Source: Cunninghamia lanceolata (taxonomy: Eukaryota > Streptophyta > Pinopsida > Cupressales > Cupressaceae). From it: DNA of 64,000 nucleotides. The notes under the pieces were generated by a model. It was not told the DNA's origin. It did no database searches and worked only from the letters and a program-made list of their open reading frames with translations. Shown one piece after another: positions 1 through 10,392 of the stretch. The DNA lies in the NCBI GenBank assembly GCA_027924645.1, contig BSBN01000860.1, positions 1,240,001 to 1,304,000 on the forward strand, written 5' to 3'. The position numbers and the translations under genes were made by a program. Every line of letters begins with the position of its first letter. Positions within the stretch are counted from its first letter, which is position 1.

Positions 1-640
1 AACCTAACTTGGTACTTTTCCAACCTGTCAAAAAATTGTTCTACAACTTGTAAGTGGCCATCTCTTGTTTTAGACTTTCCCAAGATATCGTCCACATAAT
101 CTTCCATGATGGTATGGAAGAAATCAAGAAAAATAACAATCATGGCTCACTGGTACGTTTCTCTTGCATTTTTGAGGCCAAAGGGCATGACCACCCAATA
201 GTAGGTTCCCCATGGACAGATAAAAGAAGTCTTAGGCTGATCCTCTTCTGCAATTCTGATCTAATTATACCCAGAGAAACTATCCATCGATGAAAGCATT
301 TCATGACCAGTTGTGAGATCGACAATTGTGTCAATTCTTGGGAGAGGAAAGTCGTCCTTAGGGCAAGCCCTGTTAAGATCTCTAAAGTAATTGCAACATC
401 AGATTCTTCCATCTAGCTTTGCCATGGGCACTAGATTGCACACCCATTCGGGATAGTTAATAGGCTTGATAAACTTGGCATCTAACAACTTCTGAATCTT
501 TGTCTTGACTAAAAGGGTTATCTGGGGATGCATTTTTGTATCTTTTGGTTTACTGGCTTGGCATTTGGAGATGTTGCTAGATGATGCACTACAAGTGAAG
601 GATCGAGACCTGGCATATTTGCATAAGTCCATACAAGATT
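1..640 (-). pseudogene. Ty3/gypsy reverse transcriptase domain, partial
   Basis: The RT of the left-hand gypsy element would copy its RNA into DNA in the cytoplasmic particle. The N-terminal motif of the domain (KIQKLLDAKFIKPINYPEW, then KLDGRI) is read from about 632 down to 400. The next blocks, FRDLNRACPKDDFPLPRID and MPFGLKNA, need a frame change near 400. The catalytic YVDD box is read at 98-87. At least one in-frame stop falls in the middle block. The domain is cut by the window edge just after YVDD, so the thumb, RNase H and integrase are not visible. Identification as gypsy RT is firm; activity is excluded by the breaks. Confidence 0.9.
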
Positions 641-1051
641 TATTGCCCTTTTCATGAAAAATGTTGAAAATTTAACATTCTCTTCATCTGATAGTGATGC
701 TACTAGATAGGTGACTTTTGGATCCTGTGTTGTGCCCAGATTAATCTCTTGAGATTCTTCGACTAATAGAGGTGATCGCTCCTGATGAGCGGGAGTTACG
801 AGAAGGTTAAATCCTCCATCCTCTTGCACCTCGAAGAGGTTTTCACCCTCAGATACATCCTTTATTTTTATTTTTTCATAGTCAAAAGGTGCCTTACAGT
901 TTTCAGCTAGTGACCTTTCTTTTTTTATTTTGTTTATTTCACTTTTGCGACTAAAGGATTTGACACTTTCCCCAAAGTATGCTAGTCGAGGAAGTTCCAT
1001 CATGAATCCAACTTTATGATCACCCAAAGGTAGTCCTTTTCTTACACCCAT
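518..1051 (-). pseudogene. Gypsy polyprotein linker leading into RT
   Basis: An open stretch of 177 codons with no recognisable enzyme fold. It ends with the conserved entry to plant gypsy RT: a MPGLDPSLVVHHLA segment, then NAKPVNQKIQK. It sits between the G-patch (1112-1465) and RT (640-1) and overlaps the RT-proximal piece in another frame, which marks a frameshift around 520-630. It contains a charged stretch and an acidic Glu-rich patch of no known role. It is part of the same polyprotein and not a separate gene. Confidence 0.75.
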
Positions 1052-1111
1052 GAACTCTTCTATGGCCTCGTCATTCTAAAAGGTATCCAAAATAGGTGCC
1101 CCTTGTTGGTC

Positions 1112-1465
1112 TCAGTTGATCAGGTCAGGGTAAACAAGTGGAAGGTCTAGGAGCGTGGAGGATGAGGTAGATGACAACATGAAAATGGAGGCTTCCTGGA
1201 ATACTTCAGTGATATAAAAGGGGGAGTCATCGACGGTATCCTGACTAGTTGCCTCTTCCGCAGGAAAGGCTTTGGCTACTTCATCAAGGATAAACTTAAT
1301 GTCTGTGGAAGGCCGGACCTCCTTTCCGTATCCTAGACCTTGTCTATTATACTTCTTAGTGACTATGATTGGTTCCAATGGGCCTTGTTCTTGCAACCCT
1401 AGTCCTCCCTTGCCTTTATAACCCATATTCTTAATGATTCTGAATCCATTGTTGTATCTTTCCAC
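1112..1465 (-). pseudogene. G-patch domain of gypsy polyprotein
   Basis: This 117-codon piece carries a G-patch: IIKNMGYKGKGGLGLQEQG, then RQGLGYG. It shows the spaced glycines and aromatic residue that define this short RNA-binding or helicase-activating motif. G-patches are known between protease and RT in some plant gypsy polyproteins and at the protease end of some retroviral polyproteins. The domain lies between the protease (to 1813) and the RT linker (from 1051), which is where it should be. What it does in the element is not established. About 350 bases separating it from the protease on the right are degraded. Confidence 0.75.
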
Positions 1466-1812
1466 TTCTAAAGCTACTTGGTCATTTTCAGCATAGAAAA
1501 TCTAGAACGAAATATCACTATCCATATCTTTGTCATCAAGTAATCCTAATTGGATAAATACAGTCAGGGGAATAGTGATAGTGGTTTTAGATGAGCCTGG
1601 TTTAGAGATGGGTGATTTGTCATACGATGTAGGAGATAAAGGCATGGCTCCTACACAACAGGATTCTTGTAGACTATACTCACCAAGCCCTCATTCTTTT
1701 ATCTCAACTTTGGGAATAGCCTTGCTAGTGGATGGCTTTGTTAAGTCAGAGAATCAACATACGATGTGGACAGATGGGCATCCATATTGTTGGGTATACG
1801 ATTAGGATTTTG

Positions 1813-2490
1813 CTAGGTTGCTTGATAGGCTTGGCAGTATTCAAAGGCATTAGGATCTGCAGGAATTGTGATTTCAACCACATCATAAGGGAATTTTAAA
1901 CACTGATGGTATGTAGAGGGAACTAGCTTCAAAGCATGTATCCAGGGGCGGCCAAGGATAATATTATAAGGCAACTCATCATCGAGGACTTGGCATTTAG
2001 TGGCAGTGGTGACAGGGCCCACTCTTATGGGCAGCAAAATGATCCCTTATGAATCTCTTTCTTCATCATCATAAGCTTTAATTGTTTTTCTTTTGCTTCC
2101 ATCTATACAACCTTCGGTGTATCCCAGCAATCTGACTAATTTCAAGGAACAAATATTTAGTCCAGCTCCACCATCTACCAGGACCCATTTAACACGACGT
2201 TGGTTAATGAATACTTCAATATGGAGGGCATCATGGTGAGATGGATCAGAGGATGTGAGGTCTCAATTAGAGAAGGTCAGATGATGGGGTGCTGTGATAC
2301 TTGCTATCATAGCCTGGAATTGTGGTACACTAATATCGTTTGGGACCATAGACTCTTGCAAGGCTCTATCAAGAATGGCCTTATGGGTAGGGGATATGCG
2401 TAATAACTTGAGGATAGAAATATGTGCAGGAGTTCTACCTAAATGGTCAAGGATATTACAATCGAGGTTGGGATGAACATCCAACAGAGG
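1813..2490 (-). pseudogene. Gypsy aspartic protease with its N-terminal linker
   Basis: The protease would cut the Gag-Pol precursor. Reading leftward, a linker with LGRTPAHISILKLLR and SPTHKAILDRALQE (2484-2263) leads to KWVLVDGGAGLNICSLKLV. The catalytic Asp codon there lies at about 2175-2173. The flap and C-terminal strand follow, with ILGRPWIHALKLVPSTYHQ (2037-1813). The active-site triad reads DGG instead of the usual DSG or DTG; this variant occurs in one class of large plant gypsy elements. The frame shifts at least twice between linker and flap and a stop lies near 2043, so this copy is not functional. Confidence 0.85.
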
Positions 2491-3709
2491 TACTCCTTGA
2501 ATGGTTATGCGACTATGACAAGTGGTGACAATGTAATCAGGTGCTTTTCCTCTTACTGTGATGGTGGATATGCGGGATTGTTCAATGCGGCCAATGGTAG
2601 ACTCATAAGTGTAATGAACATTTTTCCCAACATTGGGGACGCTTGATTTTTCATGAGTAGGTAGGAGATTCTTGTAAGCATCAAGGTCTTAATTAGATGT
2701 CTGTGTTGGTGCCTTAATGTTAATGAGCCCCTGATCAATAATATTTTGAATCAGATGTTTAAGTTGCATACAACTAGCAGTATTGTGTCCTTTTACTATG
2801 TGATACTCACAATACTCATCATCTTTATACCAAGGGGATTTGAACTATGGTTCTTGGTTCATTTTGAATTCAGGCAAAGTGATATTTCTAGATTGGACTA
2901 GTTTCCTAAGGATAACCTCAGTTGGTTCTTCTAATGGGGTGAATTAATGTCTTGGTCTTGGGTTCATCTTGTCATGAGGAAGAAAAGGTGGTGTTAGGTG
3001 CTCATTGGGCCTGAATAGGTGTTTGGACAGCTTGCACATTCTTCGCATCTACAACCCCATCATGTACGACATTCTTGTTCTTAGTCCAGAAATGGGATTT
3101 GTCATTAGAGGACTGTGGATTATCCTTGTTCTCTTTAAAGATTTTTATGAGGCCTTTTGCGATTAACGCTTTTTTGATGTTGGTTCCTTTGGATATAGAT
3201 TTGTCAAAGGTAGTTACATTATATAGTTGCAGTTGGAAAGATAGTTTAGGGTGAAGATTTTGTACGAAGACATTGATTTGTTGCTTTTCGAGCATTTGCC
3301 AAGTGAGTTTATTAGCCATATTTCTCCAGCATTGTAAAAAGGATGAAAAAGTCTCACCATTGCATTGTTTGTTGTTAATGAGGTCATTCATAGTGATCTC
3401 CTGTTCTATGTTAAATGCAAAGTGGGATATGAACTTATGTACCAACTCTTTAAAGGTTTTGATGCCCAGAGGTAAGTGTGAAAACCAATCCAGAGCCTGT
3501 CCACCTAGACTTCAAGAGAAAAGTCATAACAAGTATGTGTCATTATGAGCCACCTCAAGGCAGGTGACATAGAAAGTGTGAAGGTGATCACCCGGGTCCC
3601 CTTTCCCTTTGTATTTGTTGAACTCTGGTACTTCAAAATGAGGAGGGAATGGTATCATTTGTAACAATTTGTCAAAGGGGTATGGGCATACGTCCACAAA
3701 GGAAAACAT
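2490..3709 (-). pseudogene. Gypsy Gag core with zinc-knuckle-like end
   Basis: The capsid-like part of Gag. From right to left, PPHFEVPEFNKYKGKGDPGDH opens the retrotransposon gag domain (about 3650-3580). LDWFSHLPLGIKTF and HFAFNIEQEITMNDLINNKQ follow (3500-3360), then ETFSSFLQCWRNMANKL (3345-3290), a typical gag helix region. Near 2820-2750 a knuckle-like YCEYHIVKGHNTASC precedes QLKHLIQNIID. It has the Cys, His, Cys spacing of a degenerate CCHC knuckle of the plant gypsy kind. Stops split the core into two open pieces (3709-3524 and 3445-3002), and 3000-2740 is badly broken. Confidence 0.8.
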
Positions 3710-3811
3710 TTTCTTATTCTAATATAGGCTCATGTTTGTTATCCATTGTTCCATTTCATCGATTCATTGACCATGTTGGACTAAAATCGATTGTGGTTGT
3801 TGTGCGAGACC

Positions 3812-4895
3812 TTAGTAAGTTGGTGGAGGGATATAATAGGTCATTTGCTGGTTCAGTGAACTTTGTTGTGATAGATCGTATGATGAGCCCTGCATATCTT
3901 GGGGTTGGATAAAGCTAGATTGAATATGACCACCAAGTGGAGATAATGCATTTATGTTTGATGTGGGGTTGATAGTGTGTGTTGATATGGCATGTGAGCC
4001 AAAGGTAGCATGGATGTAAGATGAGGGTTGTGTCGAGACCAATGGACCTAAGGTGGTGGCATAAGGTGGTTGCTACCCCAAGTGAGGGTGATGGATTAGC
4101 ATATGAGATGTTGGAAGATGCGTTCAATGCAATAGGTTGACCAATAGGGATCAAGTTTAGGTTGACGTGTGTGGTTTGACTTGGTTGACTAGGGAAAATA
4201 TGGATATGGGGAGTGTGAATAGGTTGACTAGGTAGCACGGGAGTGTGTAAGGTTTGGACGGGTTGAATAGGAGGTATGACGACGTGTGAAGTTTGGATGG
4301 GTTGACTAGGAGGTATGGCAACATGTGAAGTTTGGATGGGTTGACTAGGAGGTATGGCAATGTGTGAAGTTTGGATGGGTTGACTAGGAGGTATGATGAC
4401 ATGGCAAGTTTGGATGGGTTGACTAGGAGGTCTAACAATGTGGGAAGTTTGGATGGGTTGACTAGGAGGTATGACGACGTGGGAAGTTTGGATGGGTTGA
4501 CTAGGAGGTATGATGATGTGGGAAGTTTGGATGGGAGTAGATACTAGAGATGACCCAATATGCGATACCTCTAGGTTGGATGTAGATGGGGATTGAGTGA
4601 CATGAGAGGAAACGGTCTTCATGGACGTAATGATCTGCGACACACTAGGCCCCATAAATGATAAGGATGTTTGAGGTGTATAAATGGGTTGGTTAGGTAA
4701 TGGTGGCACAGGAGGTATAGTAGACTTGGTAGACATCATGACGATAGTAGTAGGGTAGCCTGTGATAGTATTGGAAGGATTCTCTCTAAGGATTTGGGAT
4801 ATATCAAAGTCTCTAGGTAGTTTGACACCCTCTTGGAGAAATTGTAAAAAGATTTGTTCTCGATTGGCATTTATTATTTTGTTTGCGTGTCTCAC
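3812..4895 (-). pseudogene. Gypsy Gag N-terminal Pro/Gln-rich region with tandem repeats
   Basis: A 326-codon open frame (4895-3915) rich in Pro, Ser, Gln and Thr. It opens with RHANKIINANREQIFLQF and runs into nine copies of a 13-residue unit of the type PPSQPIQTSHVVI. A further Ser/Pro-rich stretch continues to about 3812 in another frame. It has no enzyme motif and is probably a disordered Gag spacer. It remains open although the rest of the element is broken, which partly reflects the repeat: its unit of 39 bases is divisible by three and free of stops in several frames. Confidence 0.6.
4183..4540 (-). repeat. 39-bp coding minisatellite inside gypsy gag
   Basis: The word GGTTGACTAGG (plus strand, with small changes) starts at 4183, 4222, 4261, 4300, 4339, 4378, 4417, 4456 and 4495. 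That is nine units at an exact 39-base period. Each unit encodes 13 residues on the minus strand (PSQPIQTSHVVIP-like). Variation is concentrated in the middle of each unit (ATGACGACGTGTGAAG against ATGGCAATGTGTGAAG). Confidence 0.95.
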
Positions 4896-4907
4896 GACCT
4901 TGGGGTC

Positions 4908-5460
4908 CTATAAGTCTTGTAAGTCCTCATCAAATGAGTCATCATAGGCTAGTAGATGTTCTAATTCGGCTATAGACAATGAGGGCTCAGATTGTTGTTG
5001 TTGAGGCAAGTTTGATGAGGATGATTGTCTAATGGTGTAACCTTCAGGCAAGAATAAATCATGTGGCATACTGGTCATAACTTGGGAAGCATCTTTGAGG
5101 GGAATAGGTTGGTTTTCTTCGAGATTGGCTTCCATAGCTGCCTTAGATTGGCTCCTAGTCTGTGGCATGGATAGTTGAGTTTCATTTTGATTAGAATTTT
5201 GACGATTGGCTTGGTTTGACAACTGACCTTTTTGACCTAGTTTGATTGGTTTGACCTTGGCTAGATGAGGTTGGTTGATTGATGAAAAAGATTGACTAAA
5301 GATAGGGTTGACCAAAGTCAAAAGGCTTTGATTGATTGATGTTAGTTTGGGTTTGACTGCTATCGAATGGTTGACTGGGATGATTTTGATGATTGTGATT
5401 GGTCAAATTTGATGTAAAAGCTTGACTGGTTGAAGTTTTGACTAGGAGGTTTGACTATAA
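4908..5460 (-). pseudogene. Gypsy Gag extreme N-terminus
   Basis: An open frame of 137 codons (5321-4908), low in complexity and rich in Gln, Ser and Asn. It contains MPQTRSQSKAAMEANLEEN, a start-like segment often seen at the beginning of plant gypsy polyproteins, then DLFLPEGYTIRQ and an acidic end, LEHLLAYDDSFDEDLQDL. Gln/Ser-rich coding continues upstream to about 5460 without an obvious start. The true initiator may be the Met of MPQTRSQSK. It is separated by a few bases and a frame change from the Pro/Gln-rich region at 4895. Confidence 0.55.
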
Positions 5461-8400
5461 TTTATGGAAAACCAAAGGCGACACTTTGTATTGCAAAGGC
5501 AATGCAAAAGAATGCAGGGATGATTGGTAATGATACAAAGGTGACCGACTGCATTGAAAAGGTGATGAAATGACAACCACAGGCAACTAGGAATACTGCA
5601 TATGCAACTGAGAATAGTGCAAAGGTGAACTGCTGAGGCTCAAAGGTGATTTTTCAGGGACTGAAGGCACATTTGCAGCAAAAGAACAGGCTAACCAGAG
5701 GTGACTTACTAGGGACCAAAGGTGATTCACAGAGGTTACAGGTGACTAGGGTTTGACCAAAGTGACTACATGAAGACCAGAGGCGATTTCAAAGACTACA
5801 ACTACAGTTTGTTGTTGACCAAAGGCAGTTTTGCATTGTCCAGAAGTGGTTTTGCATGTTTACAAGGTAGATTTTGTTACATATTTTGGTTTTGGACATG
5901 GTTTTTTGGTGAATTTGGTAGAGAAGAACACAATGGTAGACAATCGTACACAATCTATGCTTAATCATGACATCCTAAGGCTAGGCAAGGCTATATTTGT
6001 TGGATCCCCTAGCTATGCTTATTCAAAGCGAGTAGCTCTAGGATCTTGGTAGCACTGGCTCCCCTCCACGACACTCACTTCTCATGCATACCAAGATCCA
6101 AGTTTCCCAAGGCTCGTCCCCCCACCAAACCTTAGGATTGTCCCTGCTACCTCAGCTAAGAATCACATGAATCAGAGCGGCTTCAAAGGTCCCACCTTCT
6201 GCACCAACAAATATGGGTTTTTTGGCCACTAAAACATGGTATTTAGTTTGAATTTCCATTCGAGTGGCTATACGTGCGGCAGCACTACTCTCTATTATGG
6301 AGTCTCCCAGCCCAAAGAGGTTACGCTCTATGGGATTTTGGGGGAGGTTGGTTGTCGATATAGCATATTAGCACCCATCGCTTGTGACTTTTGGTGCAAA
6401 TGCGTTATTTATCAAGTGAATTGGAATGGTCTGGCTTTGACCTATTTCTGCCTGGGTTGTCCCCTTCTCACAATGGGAAGGCAGGCCCGCCTAAAAGTTA
6501 GCAACACGTTCTCTTACAACTCGGATCCATTGGTTAGGTAGGGGGAGAGGATACTTGTGTTGCTACCTTGGGTGACACTCAAACAAGACAAGCAAGCCAA
6601 AAAAAGAAAAATAAGCATGATGAAAATAGATTGTTCATTTATCCCCAAATTAATCTATGTGAAAGTTCATTTTAGAGCACCAAACTTAAGTGTGCCTATT
6701 CTAGTATAAAAAGTTGGTTTCTAAACTTGAACCGTTCAACCTGCAGATGAAATTAGCATGTTTTCAAACATTAGTCTTTGACGAATGAGGGTGACAAGCT
6801 ACACAAAGAAGTCATCAGAACCTAAAAAAACCTAATTCTATGTAGTTGAAACCAGAAGCGACCTAAAAAACTAGATGCAACACAAAAATGACCAAATGTG
6901 ATTCTATTCTTACCATAGGTGATTTACCTCTGCATAGATGCAATTTTCTGCTTACCATGGGTAATCTGTTGAGTTTCAAATGTGATTTTCTGCTTGCCAT
7001 ATGTGCCTGCAACTGACAAAAATAAAGAAAAAGACAAGACTAAAGGAAAAAACTAGAGTTATCTTCATAATAAAGAAATGTTAGGGTTCTAATGGATGTC
7101 TTGATGTCAGATCTGATGTTGCAAGCAATAAAATTAGAGAGTAAGAACCCTAAAGCATGATCAAATCAAAGATAACTAACAAATCATAAATCTAAATAGC
7201 TTGCATGTCATTGCTAAGATACGGGTTAGCAAATACATCCACTTGCAACCCTAAAATAAACAACCCAGATGACAAAACCCTAAAGATGCTAAAACATGCA
7301 GACTACGAGCCATGAGAACCAAATGCGACTCAGTATAAACCATAGGCAAGTTTCCCCTTTCCAAAGGCGATTCAAATCATGCCACAAATGAGCTACTGCA
7401 CACCACATGTGACTCGCAATGTACCATAGGTGATTTTATGTATCCTGCAAATGATCTGTCATTGACTAAATGCACATCTGTGTACCTACACTTCACAAAA
7501 ACTGAGATTTTAATAAAAAACCATGAAAATTGACCAGACAAGTAGTCCCACTGGGCGTGCCATTTTATGTATGCAGGAAAATTCACTGTTTTAATCTAAT
7601 AAACAAGTGCAACCTACAACTAACAAGAATCCAATCTAAGAACCAAATGAAAATGCAAACTATGAAGCAAAACCCCTTAGATCGTGTGATTCTTGCATTG
7701 CATGTGGATTACTTCCTCAGAATATGCATCCAAAATGATAAAAGATGCCATGATTGATTAGAAAAATGACATGTAAATGACTAAAAAGAAAAAAGGCTAA
7801 GTGTGTGCATAGATCATGATGAAAAAGCTAAGTGATAGATAGAGCAAAAAAGTATATTATATGTGTGAGAGAGAGCAAAAATGAAACCAAAGAGAGGTAC
7901 TTATAGAAAGAGGGGATATGAAATGGACAGTGGAGATGCGACGGTGAGATCAATGGTCGAGAAGAGTTCTGAGGGAAGGACAAATGTGCATGTGACACAT
8001 GTCTCCACATGAGTGCAAAGAATTTGGAAATTTCCATAAATGGTGGAGTTAACTCCCATTTATATTTTATTTAATTTTGATTTTTAATTTGTTGCCAGAT
8101 AGAACTCGTGTACACATGGAGACAAAAGAGGAAGTGGAAGACAACTTCCAATTCAAAGTGATGTGGATGAGGAGAGTGAAAATAGAAGGTGAGTAAAATA
8201 AATAAATAAATACCCATTAATATTTAATTTATTTATTTTTAAATTAATAAATAAATTAAATATAAATGTTTATCTAATTATTTATTTAGAAGAAAATAGA
8301 AAATAAATAAAACTTATGGTTTTATTTATTTCACAAAGTAAGAGGGTGATAATAATTAAATAACTTAAAGTTATTTAATTTTATAGAGGAATAATATGAA

Positions 8401-8650
8401 ATGATGAAAATTAATTAAATAAGATATTTAATTAATTTTGGAAGATAATGGTGATGAGTGAAGAATATTTACGAGATGAGGGAAATTAATTAAATAAAAA
8501 TATTTAATTAATTTAGAAGAGGATGAGGGAAGGCATAGTTTGCCAAATAAATGTGTTAGACAAGGTAATATGAACAAATGCAATGATGCCACCGGATGCA
8601 ACAAATGTGACGAATGCATGGAAATGTGATGAATGTGATGAATGCAACAT
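5461..8650. other. Gypsy leader/LTR zone, no gene; quasi-periodic motifs and AT-rich tail
   Basis: No coding region is supported. 5461-5830 and 6840-7480 carry loose repeats of words like CCAAAGGTGATTT, CAAAGGCGA and CCATAGGTGATTT, roughly every 25-40 bases, with no exact period. 6030-6560 is higher in GC and less repetitive. 8040-8530 is very AT-rich, with runs of AATTAATTAAATAAATATTT. By position it should contain the 5' untranslated leader and LTR of the minus-strand gypsy element, but I could not set LTR ends. Confidence 0.4.
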
Positions 8651-9134
8651 GAGTCAATTTTTAGTGTCTACATTTTGCACCTCTTTGAGACAATGTCTGT
8701 TAGGGCTTTGTTTCAAAGAAGATATGATAAGTTGACTGAAAAGGCTATGCTCTAGTGAAACTAGTGGATGATGCCCCCTTGAGAGGAAAACTAGGCTACA
8801 GAGGAAAGACAAGTTTGACCCGCGACAAGAAAGGACCTGGACAAGGAGGTTTGACTCACGACAAGTAACCATTAAAGCATTTAACCAACCTAAGTGCAAT
8901 TGGAAGAAGATGACAAATAGAAAATAACTAATACAGTCGTCACTACTAATCAGCGACTTATACTCCAAACTGACAAAATAAAGGCAACCGATACAAACTT
9001 TAGCAGTTACCATAAGTGAAGATGTCTCGAATGCAAAAGTCGACTTTCCTTAACAAAGCAAGGAAGACCACGGCCCGTGACTAGATGTCCATGGTGAATA
9101 AGATGGTGACCTTCAAGGTAATACTAGGGCTGTT
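8651..9134. other. No gene seen
   Basis: No coding or RNA feature can be supported. A 20-30 base phrase around TTTGACCCGCGACAAG recurs as TTTGACTCACGACAAG at about 8814-8866, a small imperfect direct repeat. Confidence 0.4.
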
Positions 9135-9271
9135 CTTAAATATCATCCACCTCAATAGTCAAAGGTCAATTTTAGCCAATAAAAATAGGACAAATATTTA
9201 CCACTTTTTAATGTGAATGAGGTGTATAATTACTATTGGCTATTTGACCATTGAAATGGATAATATTTAAG
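9135..9271. mobile_element. Short hairpin MITE
   Basis: The left end, CTTAAATATCATCCACCTCA and onward to AGCCAATA (9135-9181), is an imperfect inverted copy of the right end (9233-9271). The right end reads TATTGGCTATTTGACCATTG and finishes TAATATTTAAG. The arms are about 40-47 bases around a 50-base centre. Size and structure fit a miniature inverted-repeat element. No clear target duplication is visible, so the family is unassigned. Confidence 0.6.
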
Positions 9272-10200
9272 TAGAGTGTATGATGAACAAGCCAACTAGG
9301 ACTCTAAGTCCAAAGGAGGCCGCCATTGCAAAGATGAGGGAGTGGCAATCGGTAGAGGTTTTTGAAGAATGCGACCTTGGTTGGTGCAATAGTTGGAACG
9401 ATGTTGCTGTAGCAAACAAAATGTCACGTCAACTACAACAAGATCACTCTTTGACCAAACAGAGGGCAGAGACATGCCAAGAAAAATGTCCTCCAAAAGG
9501 GCAACCTCTGTGGAAATATTGACAAAAGACTACAATAAAATGATGGTGGTTTTGGTAAAATGGTGTGCAGAGGCAGACGTCGACCCAAAAAATGTTGGTA
9601 GTGACTAGTGATGGCTACTAGCAGGGCGATCTCGGTGATGTGAGAGTTCAACTGTAGACTTCAATGAACCAAGCTCGATAGAATGAGTAATCTCAGGTAT
9701 GGAATGCTCAATGACCATCAAGAGCATGGCAAAGAATAAAGTAGATCGCAAAAGAAACTCCAAATTTGTCAAAAATCAACCAGCCAGATCCAACAATCTC
9801 TTGGATTGCCAAAGCGTTCAAGTCAAATGCCACAAACCAGAGATAAAACACGAACTAAAGATAACTGAAATTCAGATACCTAGGAACTAATAGTAAATAG
9901 CGACGAGGAGGTGTGAAGCAACTAGAAAGCAATGACTTGGACCAAGAGTTGGATGACCATGAATAGAGAAACTATGATTGGAACAAGATTCCAATAAATT
10001 CCAAAGTAAACAATGAACACACCAGAGGCCGATAGGCCAGATAGCACCCAAATAGGTCATGGACACAAGGCCGATCTGCGACCCTACTTGATTGTGTGTG
10101 TCTACAACCACAAACCGCTTGGAAGCAAAGGTGAATGTGGTCTCTCGGTAGAAGACACTGTGATCTCCTTGTTGAACGAAGACACCAAAGACACTTCAGA
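9272..10200. other. No gene seen; interior of an older element by position
   Basis: Several short open frames occur on both strands but none has recognisable domains or codon structure. By position this is the interior of the older minus-strand LTR element whose primer site is at 10748-10760. No gag or pol motif could be read. Confidence 0.35.
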
Positions 10201-10328
10201 TGTTGGTGTTGGAAATAAGCCACACCCGAATCGACGATGGACTAGTCCAAGAGGGGCTCAGTGGTAGAGCACTCCAGCAGAAAATGGAAGGTCCTAGGTT
10301 CAAGTCCTAACTGGTCCATGTCTCAACA
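10201..10328 (+). repeat. TRIM 5' LTR
   Basis: 128 bp, TGTTGG...CAACA. It differs from the 3' LTR mainly by a 7-bp gap inside the tRNA-like part (GGGGCTCAGTGG against GGGGCCAGTAGCTCAATGG), plus scattered point changes. The gap removes part of the acceptor strand and the D-arm start of the cloverleaf. Confidence 0.92.
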
Positions 10329-10340
10329 TGGTATCAGAGC
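10329..10340 (+). other. TRIM primer-binding site (initiator Met tRNA type)
   Basis: TGGTATCAGAGC begins at the base after the 5' LTR. It matches the usual plant LTR-element primer site complementary to the 3' end of initiator methionine tRNA. Confidence 0.9.
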
Positions 10341-10380
10341 TAGGCCCAGGCTAGGAGCCCCAAGCACATGAGAGGTGTGG

Positions 10381-10392
10381 TTTAAGGGGGGG
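10381..10392 (+). other. TRIM polypurine tract
   Basis: TTTAAGGGGGGG lies directly before the TGTTGG of the 3' LTR, the expected site for plus-strand priming. Confidence 0.85.

Larger units (their letters stand above)
1..5460 (-). mobile_element. Ty3/gypsy retrotransposon, 5' part, truncated by the window edge
   Basis: Read on the minus strand, the domains come in the order gag, protease, G-patch, linker, reverse transcriptase. This is the Ty3/gypsy order, with the rest of RT, RNase H and integrase lying beyond base 1. The reading frame is broken many times, so the copy is dead. The protease active site is DGG inside VDGGAGLNICS, and a G-patch lies between protease and RT; both are features of a particular class of large plant gypsy elements. 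I could not find LTRs: the 5' LTR would lie to the right, somewhere in 5461-8650, and its partner is outside the window. Confidence 0.9.

Noticed and set aside
140..412. 90-codon minus-strand ORF as a separate protein
   Set aside because: It is a shifted frame over the gypsy RT. The conserved RT text (DLNRACPKDDFPL, MPFGLKNA) is in another frame of the same bases.
4183..4540. CRISPR-like array of regular repeats
   Set aside because: The units are contiguous 39-bp copies with no unique spacers. They encode a Pro/Gln-rich Gag repeat in a plant retrotransposon.
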